From: Bacillota bacterium
GTDB taxonomy: Bacteria > Bacillota_A > Clostridia > DSM-8532
Direction of reading: 5' to 3'
DNA length: 5,212 nt
Assembly (NCBI GenBank): GCA_023424865.1
Contig: JAFADM010000166.1
Coordinates: forward strand, 1-5,212
Under the pieces are notes generated by a model. That model saw nothing but the letters and a program-made list of their open reading frames with translations. It ran no database searches and had not been told where the DNA came from. Of this stretch, positions 1 through 4,090 are shown one piece after another (within the stretch, counting starts at the first letter, position 1; every line of letters begins with the position of its first letter). The position numbers were made by a program, and so were the translations under genes.

Positions 1-56
1 TTATATTGAACAAGCAAACTCTGTCTGTGATTTAAGAACTTTTCAAACGGATTCAT
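1..56 (-). CDS. Possible 5' end of an unrecognised gene leaving the left edge
   Basis: Reading the minus strand, a frame stays open from the ATG at 86 to the window edge (28 codons), with further in-frame ATGs at 68 and 56. I prefer the start at 56. It has an SD-like AGGATGGTG at 71-63 with a 6-nt spacer, and a perfect TATAAT at 90-85 that would start transcription near 78, just downstream of the two earlier ATGs. The visible peptide from 56 begins MNPFEKFLNHRQSLLVQY and has no recognisable motif. It would follow the Xre-type gene on the same strand. At 18 residues this is a weak call; the frame could be open by chance. Confidence 0.27.
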   Translation of the reverse strand, partial: MNPFEKFLNHRQSLLVQY

Positions 57-84
57 TGTCGGCACCATCCTGTCGTATGGCCTC

Positions 85-113
85 ATTATAAACAAGTTTT
101 CGCCAAAAGGGAA
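85..113 (-). promoter_or_regulatory. Candidate promoter for the left-edge gene
   Basis: The minus strand carries a perfect TATAAT (-10) at 90-85. The best hexamer at a 17-bp spacing is TTCCCT at 113-108, which matches TTGACA at only three of six positions. The site lies just downstream of the Xre-type gene stop, where a promoter for the next gene would be expected. The -35 is poor and no TG extension sits in the right register, so it is tentative. Confidence 0.3.
89..101 (+). repeat. Left arm of a 13-bp inverted repeat flanking the Xre-type gene
   Basis: TAAACAAGTTTTC here is the exact reverse complement of 1756-1768. The pair brackets the whole Xre-type gene, but both copies are AT-rich. 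The left arm includes part of the candidate -10 and the right arm spans the stop codon of the araC-type gene. A 13-base match in a window this size could be chance. Confidence 0.3.
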
Positions 114-134
114 GAACCTATGCGCCATGGAGGC

Positions 135-1586
135 TTAAGGAAGAACTTCCAGCCGCCCCTCCATAATGGACAGGGTTTGATCCGAAGAGAAAATATAATT
201 GCTTGTTTGTAAATAACTGAGAAAATGATAAACCGAATAGGCGATACTCCTCTCGTTGAAGCCAAAGGAAAGAGCACCGTAAATAGGATGCTTGTAAATA
301 AAGCCGAAGGAGGCTTCATTGAAGGCAAGCATCACCAGATTATTGGGCATTTTAAAGGATCGGGGGACAAACTGGTAGGGGTTGTACAGACCCAGCCGGG
401 CGGCAGCCTGCATACTTGAAAGAAGCATCTTTCTGTCCGCCGGTGCGACAGGAGCCATACTAGTGTGAACCACTTCGGACAGAACGCCGTTTTTAATGAA
501 ATTATCCAGTCCCATGCCGGTAAAATAGGAGGTTACCACCAGCTGGGGATAGGAGGGATTGGAGTCCTTCAGATGCTCGCTGCAAAGCCAGAGAAAAAAA
601 TCCCTGCTGGGTGCACTGGAATGAAGGTATTTTTTAATATGTGTTTCCGTTAGAAAAGGCGCAAGGCAGGGCTCCGACATCAGGGTAAAGCAGGAGCGGG
701 AGACTCCCTGGTCCATGGATAAATAGTGAACAATGGGATCGGTCGTTGCGCTGAACCGATTAAACAGGGGCTTGGAAAGAGCCAGAAGACCTTCAAAGAA
801 GTTTTGATAAAGTTCAAGAAGGCTGTCCGATCTGAAAAAAGCCCCGCGATCCAAATTCCCGGTCAGTGCCACCACACCGTCACGTGTAAGAATAAAAAAG
901 GGCATCAGCTCTGATATACCTGAACGGGCATTGGCATCATCGTAATAGTACATGGGCAAATAATTGCAGCCGGAAACCATAAGGGGGGCAAGCTCCGTAA
1001 AGCAGTTGAGATTATGGGCATTATCGTCCGCCTCCTGCATTCCCTTTTGCAGAAAGAAGATGTGTTCAATAATTAACTGGGGATAGCTCATGCCAAGGGT
1101 GGTTAAAAGCTCCAGAATAAAGGTGCACGACGGCTGTATGACAATTTTGATATGACCGTTTGGCCTGGAGGCTTCCGATTCAATAAGAGCTTTGATGAGC
1201 CGGTTAACAGAACCCGTGCCATATTCGGCAAAGGCCTCCGGCAAATCGCCCAGACTGTGGGAGTAAGAGCACTTAAGGGGTAACAAACGCCCCGAATGCA
1301 GCTGGCCCATATCCTCCAAAAGCTTTTTAACCTGCATATGACGGGCGTAAACGCCCTGCCCCATCCTGGCAACAAGGTAAAGCTCATGAAGCTTGCTGGC
1401 ATGCTGGGAAGAAAGCATAAGTGCTTCAACTATTTTATTGACGATATATTCGTCCGAAGGAAGTCTTTCCCCTGAGATAAGCTTATGTATATAAGTACGT
1501 TCAACTCCACTCAGCTTGGAGAGCGTTTGAATGGTTATTCCAGACTGCTGGACATGTTTTTTCAGTGTGGCGGCAAATAGCTGCAC
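135..1586 (-). CDS. Xre-type helix-turn-helix protein with large C-terminal domain of unknown function
   Basis: This 483-residue protein is probably a cytoplasmic DNA-binding regulator. Residues about 5-58 form an Xre/Cro-like helix-turn-helix: LKKHVQQSG leads into ITIQTLSKLSGVERTYIHKL and ISGERLPS, the usual 'tls+lsGv.r..i.kli.G.r.p' pattern. The remaining 400 or so residues match no domain I can name. They are mixed alpha/beta in character, without signal peptide, obvious membrane span or catalytic signature, and may be a sensor or dimerisation region. From memory, proteins of this build recur as uncharacterised regulators in clostridia, but I cannot check this. The start is GTG with GGGAGG seven bases upstream. 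It lies 179 bp downstream of the araC-type gene on the same strand and has its own promoter and a structured leader. Only the DNA-binding role is reasonably supported; the target and signal are unknown. Confidence 0.85.
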   Translation of the reverse strand: MQLFAATLKKHVQQSGITIQTLSKLSGVERTYIHKLISGERLPSDEYIVNKIVEALMLSSQHASKLHELYLVARMGQGVYARHMQVKKLLEDMGQLHSGRLLPLKCSYSHSLGDLPEAFAEYGTGSVNRLIKALIESEASRPNGHIKIVIQPSCTFILELLTTLGMSYPQLIIEHIFFLQKGMQEADDNAHNLNCFTELAPLMVSGCNYLPMYYYDDANARSGISELMPFFILTRDGVVALTGNLDRGAFFRSDSLLELYQNFFEGLLALSKPLFNRFSATTDPIVHYLSMDQGVSRSCFTLMSEPCLAPFLTETHIKKYLHSSAPSRDFFLWLCSEHLKDSNPSYPQLVVTSYFTGMGLDNFIKNGVLSEVVHTSMAPVAPADRKMLLSSMQAAARLGLYNPYQFVPRSFKMPNNLVMLAFNEASFGFIYKHPIYGALSFGFNERSIAYSVYHFLSYLQTSNYIFSSDQTLSIMEGRLEVLP

Positions 1587-1606
1587 GGTTATACCTCCCG
1601 GAAGCT

Positions 1607-1646
1607 AAATGGCATCTGGGGTAAGCCCAGCAGGCCATTTCTGCTG
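1607..1646 (-). promoter_or_regulatory. Structured leader with two competing hairpins before the Xre-type gene
   Basis: On the minus-strand RNA, CAGCAG (1646-1641) can pair with CTGCTG (1633-1628). Alternatively AAATGGC (1640-1634) pairs with GCCATTT (1613-1607), enclosing a second helix, CTGGG (1630-1626) with CCCAG (1620-1616), with a 5-nt loop. The two folds use the same bases and cannot coexist. The longer fold ends 7 nt before the Shine-Dalgarno sequence at 1599-1594. No U-run follows, so it is not an intrinsic terminator. An influence on translation or mRNA stability is possible. The pairing is seen directly; any function is inference. Confidence 0.4.
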
Positions 1647-1674
1647 CGTTTAGTGCTAGGATCAGCCTCCTGTC

Positions 1675-1683
1675 ATTGTAGCA
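1675..1683 (-). promoter_or_regulatory. Extended -10 promoter of the Xre-type gene
   Basis: The minus strand reads TGC followed by TACAAT, an extended -10 element with one mismatch to TATAAT. No good -35 is present at 16-18 bp; a T-rich hexamer occupies that place. Transcription would start near 1668 and give a leader of about 80 nt. The same TGC plus near-consensus -10 occurs before the araC-type and DUF1294 genes, which supports it. Confidence 0.5.
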
Positions 1684-1755
1684 CACTTGTCAGGCATAAA
1701 AAAGACAGATTACCGGGAAGATTTTTAGATAATAGAAAAAACAGCTGCCATCGTT

Positions 1756-1768
1756 GAAAACTTGTTTA
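1756..1768 (-). repeat. Right arm of a 13-bp inverted repeat flanking the Xre-type gene
   Basis: The plus strand reads GAAAACTTGTTTA, exactly inverted relative to 89-101. It spans the TAA of the araC-type gene. There is no target-site duplication or transposase nearby, so a mobile-element reading is not supported. Confidence 0.3.
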
Positions 1769-2527
1769 CTTAACGGCCTTGGCTAAACCGGGCTTGCTTT
1801 TGCGGTAAGTCCCGGGGGTACAGCCCGTTTCCCGTTTAAACATCATAACAAACTGGGATTCATTGGAGAAGCCGCATTCCTGGGCTATCTCGGAAACGGA
1901 CAGGGAGGATTGCACCAGAAAACGCCGGGCAAATTCCAGCCGTTTATTAAGAATATAGCGAGAAGGGGATAAGCCGGACCATTCCCTGAAAAGATGCCGG
2001 AAGCGGTGATAGCTGTAACCCGACATCCGTGCAAGAGCCTGAAGATCTAGGGGTTGGCTGCAATGCTCCTGGATATAGCCGTCCAGATAGGAAAAGTTGA
2101 GAGTGTGTTTTTTCTCCTTGACCCAAAGCCGTTCCAGTTCAATAAGGAGCTCACCCAAAAGAAAATCGGCTTTTAACCGGTAATTTACCCGCTGCTCCAG
2201 AAACTCTTCCTTCATCTTCTTCAAAAGCTGGCAGATGCTTTGCTGACAGTTATCCCTGTAAAGGCCGGTTTCCAGCGTGAATCTGCTTCCAGGCCTAAAG
2301 CCGATATAAAGTACGTCCGTATCCTCCTCGTGGTCTTCATCGTGAAGGCAATGGGGAGGGATCAGTGTAAAAGTGCCGGAGGAGTACGCTTTTTCAGCCT
2401 CAGCCAGGACGGTCCGCCCTGTACCCTGAATATAGTAAACCAGTTCCCAGCATCCGTGCTTGTGAAAGCCCACATATTGGTCGGTCCTTTTACAAGTGAA
2501 ATAAAGGAATTCAAGATGATGATCCAT
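1766..2527 (-). CDS. AraC-family transcriptional regulator with N-terminal cupin
   Basis: This 253-residue regulator has the standard two-part AraC layout. Residues about 5-85 form a cupin-like ligand-binding fold, with HKHGCWELVYYIQGTG at 22-37 and IPPHCLHDED in the second half, including the usual histidines. Residues about 147-246 form the AraC/XylS DNA-binding domain with two helix-turn-helices: LDLQALARMSGYSYHRFRHLFRE, then LSVSEIAQECGFSNESQFVMMFKRETGCTPGTYRK. The length is normal. The ATG start has GGGAGG five bases upstream; alternative starts would damage the cupin. It is transcribed divergently from the nucleoside hydrolase gene across 301 bp containing repeated GCCAA motifs, so that gene is the obvious target, with possible autoregulation. 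Its effector may be a nucleoside or a related sugar; that is inferred only from the neighbour. Confidence 0.93.
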   Translation of the reverse strand: MDHHLEFLYFTCKRTDQYVGFHKHGCWELVYYIQGTGRTVLAEAEKAYSSGTFTLIPPHCLHDEDHEEDTDVLYIGFRPGSRFTLETGLYRDNCQQSICQLLKKMKEEFLEQRVNYRLKADFLLGELLIELERLWVKEKKHTLNFSYLDGYIQEHCSQPLDLQALARMSGYSYHRFRHLFREWSGLSPSRYILNKRLEFARRFLVQSSLSVSEIAQECGFSNESQFVMMFKRETGCTPGTYRKSKPGLAKAVK

Positions 2528-2556
2528 GCCTGCCTCCCGTCCTGTTAGAGGATGAC

Positions 2557-2576
2557 ATTGGCTGTATCAAGCCAAT
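2557..2576. repeat. Inverted repeat ATTGGC-N8-GCCAAT in the araC-type gene leader
   Basis: A perfect 6-bp inverted repeat (2557-2562 and 2571-2576) with an 8-bp spacer. It sits about 30 bp upstream of the regulator's start codon and downstream of its predicted transcription start near 2620. It could be a binding site blocking elongation (autorepression), or an RNA hairpin in the leader. It shares the GCCAA core with the dyad at 2715-2737. Confidence 0.45.
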
Positions 2577-2626
2577 TTATGATATGGCCAAAGGGTTTCC
2601 CTAATCGCCGGCGAGTTACGAAAATA

Positions 2627-2656
2627 ACTATAGCATTCCCAGGGATATTGAGTCAA
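2627..2656 (-). promoter_or_regulatory. Promoter of the AraC-type regulator gene
   Basis: The minus strand carries TTGACT (-35) at 2656-2651, an 18-bp spacer and TATAGT (-10) at 2632-2627, with TGC immediately before the -10 as an extended element. Each hexamer matches the sigma-A consensus at five of six positions. Transcription would begin near 2620, giving a leader of about 90 nt. This is one of the best promoters in the window. Confidence 0.62.
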
Positions 2657-2714
2657 TAGAGCTCTTCGGTTCATTAATTTTAAATAGAGAAAAATAAAAC
2701 TATCAATGATATCA

Positions 2715-2737
2715 GCCAAATTGTGATAGTATTTGGC
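2715..2737. repeat. Inverted repeat GCCAAAT-N9-ATTTGGC, candidate operator at the hydrolase promoter
   Basis: A perfect 7-bp inverted repeat (2715-2721 and 2731-2737) centred at 2726. It overlaps the proposed -35 (2721-2726) and spacer of the nucleoside hydrolase promoter, the position where a bound regulator would directly affect RNA polymerase. The divergently encoded AraC-family protein is the natural candidate to bind here, although AraC proteins more often use direct repeats. The dyad is directly visible; its role is inferred. Confidence 0.5.
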
Positions 2738-2748
2738 CATAATATAAT
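2721..2748 (+). promoter_or_regulatory. Main candidate promoter of the nucleoside hydrolase gene
   Basis: TTGTGA (-35, 2721-2726), a 16-bp spacer and a perfect TATAAT (-10, 2743-2748) predict a start near 2755 and a leader of about 74 nt. A weak -35 with a perfect -10 is typical of an activator-controlled promoter. The dyad at 2715-2737 covers the -35. Confidence 0.5.
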
Positions 2749-2770
2749 AGTACAGGGAGAGCACCTCTTC

Positions 2771-2776
2771 TATAAT
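2771..2776 (+). promoter_or_regulatory. Second possible -10 upstream of the hydrolase gene
   Basis: A second perfect TATAAT lies 28 bp downstream of the first. The best -35 is AGTACA at 2749-2754 with a 16-bp spacer (three of six matches). If used, transcription would begin near 2783, inside the left arm of the hairpin at 2779-2802, so the two promoters would yield RNAs with and without the complete hairpin. It could also be an unused AT-rich match. Confidence 0.25.
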
Positions 2777-2778
2777 AG

Positions 2779-2802
2779 TTTTAGGTTTTGTTAAACCTGA
2801 AA
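2779..2802 (+). repeat. 10-bp hairpin in the hydrolase mRNA leader
   Basis: AGGTTT (2783-2788) and AAACCT (2793-2798) pair around a TGTT loop. The stem extends outward through a G-U pair (2782/2799) and three A-U pairs to 2779 and 2802. It ends about 13 bases before the GGAGG ribosome site. No U-run follows, so it is not a terminator. It may stabilise the 5' end of the mRNA or be a protein-binding palindrome. Confidence 0.45.
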
Positions 2803-2828
2803 AACAGATGATTAATGGAGGCGGTTAA

Positions 2829-3737
2829 ATGGTATTTCCTCAATTATCAACTCAATTACTGCTGAAGCGGCTGACTATTCCGGGTGGAAGGCTCAATATG
2901 GTCCTGGATACCGATACCTATAATGAAATTGATGATCAGTTTGCATTGGCCTATGCCCTGCGCTCGGAAGACAGGCTCAATGTGGAAGCAGTGTATGCGG
3001 CTCCTTTTTTCAATGATCGTTCCACAAGCCCCGCCGACGGCATGGAAAGAAGCTATGAGGAAATCTACAGGGTTCTGGAAAAATTGGATTACACTGCAAA
3101 GGAAGACTTTGTTCTGAAAGGCTCACAGAGCTATCTTAAGGACAGTGAAACACCCTGCGACAGTCCTGCGGCAAGGGATCTGGTTAAAAGAGCCATGGCC
3201 TCGGAGGAGCCTCTTTATGTGGCGGCAGTGGGTGCCATCACCAACATTGCCTCAGCCATTCTCATGGAACCCCGGATCATTGAAAAAATAGTGGTATTGT
3301 GGCTGGGGGGAAATGCCCTTAGCTGGCCTACTGCAAAGGAGTTTAACCTGATGCAGGATGTGGCGGCAGTCCGGGTTGTTCTGGACAGCGGCGTGCCGTT
3401 TATTCTCTTCCCCTGTAAAAATGTGGTATCCCATCTTATTACCCTGCCGGTAGAGCTGGAGCGCTTTCTGGAAGGGAAAAGCGCGGCGGGGGACTATCTT
3501 ACCCATATTACAAGGGACTACTGCAGGGAGCATAAGCTTAATTCCAAGGTGATCTGGGATATTGCACCTGTAGCCTACCTCATCAATCCGGAATGGATCT
3601 CCACCCATGTGGTTCACAGCCCGATTCTGACGGATCAGCTGACCTGGAGCACCGATCAGGGTCGTCATTTCATAAAGACAGCCTATCATCTTAACAGGGA
3701 TCGTATATTCAACGATTTATTCGCCCGGCTGGCCTAA
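2829..3737 (+). CDS. Nucleoside hydrolase (inosine-uridine type)
   Basis: This enzyme should split the N-glycosidic bond of a ribonucleoside into free base and ribose in the cytoplasm, a salvage step. The calcium-binding aspartate cluster is at residues 27-36 (DTDTYNEIDD: D27, D29, D35, D36), a variant of the classic DTDxxxDD. GAITNIA (135-141) corresponds to the GPLTN motif, and GGN at 160-162 with EFN at 171-173 and D177 to the ribose-binding region. WDIAPVAYL (243-251) carries the distal metal-ligand aspartate D244. The classic family has His-Asp at that last site; here Trp243 replaces the His, which I believe is usual in the NEIDD subgroup. The length (302) is typical. The ATG start has GGAGG seven bases upstream; the next Met (24) would remove the residues just before the Asp cluster. 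It is divergent from an AraC-type regulator. The true substrate is unknown. Confidence 0.92.
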   Translation: MVFPQLSTQLLLKRLTIPGGRLNMVLDTDTYNEIDDQFALAYALRSEDRLNVEAVYAAPFFNDRSTSPADGMERSYEEIYRVLEKLDYTAKEDFVLKGSQSYLKDSETPCDSPAARDLVKRAMASEEPLYVAAVGAITNIASAILMEPRIIEKIVVLWLGGNALSWPTAKEFNLMQDVAAVRVVLDSGVPFILFPCKNVVSHLITLPVELERFLEGKSAAGDYLTHITRDYCREHKLNSKVIWDIAPVAYLINPEWISTHVVHSPILTDQLTWSTDQGRHFIKTAYHLNRDRIFNDLFARLA

Positions 3738-3755
3738 GCTTAAGGCGGCTGTCTG

Positions 3756-3764
3756 TGCTATAAT
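3756..3764 (+). promoter_or_regulatory. Extended -10 promoter of the DUF1294 gene
   Basis: TGC is followed directly by a perfect TATAAT (3759-3764), a full extended -10 that can work without a good -35; none is evident at 16-18 bp. The predicted start near 3771 gives a 17-nt leader just holding the ribosome site. The gene can therefore be transcribed independently of the hydrolase gene, from which it is separated by only 50 bp. Confidence 0.55.
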
Positions 3765-3787
3765 GGTTCCTTAGGGAGGGCACAGCC

Positions 3788-4090
3788 ATGATAACCGGAC
3801 TATTGGATCAGCCGTTAATACTCTTTGCCTTGTATTTCCTAGTTATAAACCTGGTGGGCTTTGGCGTCACCGCACATGACAAGAAGGCCGCGCGGGCCCG
3901 CAGATGGCGTGTGCCCGAAAGAACCCTGTTCCTTCTGGCAGCAATAGGCGGTGGGCCGGGTATTTTCACCGCCATGCTGGCTTTTCGTCATAAAACAAAG
4001 CACCCCGCCTTTATGGCGGGGATTCCTGCTTTATTTGTGATGGATATGGTTATCCTTTATTTTATACTGAAGGGATTGGCCTTTTTATAG
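3788..4090 (+). CDS. DUF1294 family small membrane protein
   Basis: This 100-residue protein fits DUF1294, a family of small integral membrane proteins of unknown function. The core signature runs from HDKKAARARRWRVPERTL (30-47) through the glycine-rich AAIGGGPGIF to FRHKTKHPAF (66-75). Hydrophobic segments lie at about 9-29, 46-66 and 79-99, so three or so spans are likely, with the basic DKKAARARRWR stretch in a loop. Some relatives carry an N-terminal cold-shock domain; this one does not, and 100 residues is normal for the short form. The ATG is preceded by AGGGAGGG at good spacing. It lies 50 bp after the hydrolase gene with its own promoter. Its TAG stop is interlocked with the TAA of the convergent aminotransferase. 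No link to nucleoside metabolism is known to me. Confidence 0.9.
   Translation: MITGLLDQPLILFALYFLVINLVGFGVTAHDKKAARARRWRVPERTLFLLAAIGGGPGIFTAMLAFRHKTKHPAFMAGIPALFVMDMVILYFILKGLAFL
3991..4021 (-). terminator. Probable intrinsic terminator of the aminotransferase gene, inside the DUF1294 coding region
   Basis: On the minus strand CCCCGCC (4021-4015) pairs perfectly with GGCGGGG (4009-4003) around a 5-nt loop. It is followed at once by TGCTTTGTTTTA (4002-3991), eight Ts in twelve bases. This GC-rich stem and T-rich tail lie about 64 bases past the aminotransferase stop and fit a Rho-independent terminator reading leftward. In the plus direction the stem is followed by ATTCCTGC, so it should not stop DUF1294 transcription. 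The stem also encodes residues 72-78 of DUF1294. Confidence 0.55.
4085..4090. other. Interlocked stop codons of convergent genes
   Basis: The DUF1294 stop TAG (4088-4090, plus) and the aminotransferase stop TAA (4087-4085, minus) abut within TTATAG, so the coding regions overlap by six bases with no intergenic space. Any terminator for either gene must lie inside the other's coding sequence. This fits the hairpin found at 4003-4021. Confidence 0.9.

Larger units (their letters stand above)
2528..2828. promoter_or_regulatory. Divergent control region between the AraC-type and nucleoside hydrolase genes
   Basis: This stretch has no credible gene; the open frames on either strand lack family features and overlap good promoters. 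It holds a minus-strand promoter for the araC-type gene, one or two plus-strand promoters for the hydrolase gene, two GCCAA-based inverted repeats, a 10-bp palindrome TCGCCGGCGA (2605-2614), a short AGGG-TTT-CCCT dyad (2593-2602) and a hairpin just before the hydrolase start. I see no riboswitch-like fold. The part from 2630 to 2830 is more AT-rich than the flanking genes, as expected of promoters. Confidence 0.75.

Noticed and set aside
225..914. Three plus-strand open frames (225-419, 465-653, 726-914)
   Set aside because: They lie antisense to the Xre-type gene, lack family motifs and have no convincing ribosome sites.
1501..1686. Minus-strand frame starting in the Xre-type gene leader, possible leader peptide
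   Set aside because: Its start falls upstream of the predicted transcription start, within the extended -10, and it runs out of frame into the gene.
1690..1755. T-runs on the minus strand after the araC-type gene as a terminator
   Set aside because: GCAGCTGTTTTTT and CTGTCTTTTTT are not preceded by a stem longer than about four pairs.
2605..2614. Perfect palindrome TCGCCGGCGA as an operator or hairpin
   Set aside because: It has no loop, does not extend and has no second copy; a chance 10-bp palindrome is likely in 5 kb.
2567..2764. 65-codon minus-strand frame in the divergent intergenic region
   Set aside because: It overlaps both promoters, its product is low-complexity and Tyr-rich at the start, and it runs through the araC-type promoter.
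3252..3689. 145-codon minus-strand frame opposite the hydrolase gene
   Set aside because: It is antisense to a clear enzyme gene with intact motifs, and its translation shows no recognisable family.
3732..3746. TAAGCTTA dyad after the hydrolase stop as a terminator
   Set aside because: It has only a short palindrome with no loop or T-run, so readthrough into the DUF1294 gene is likely.
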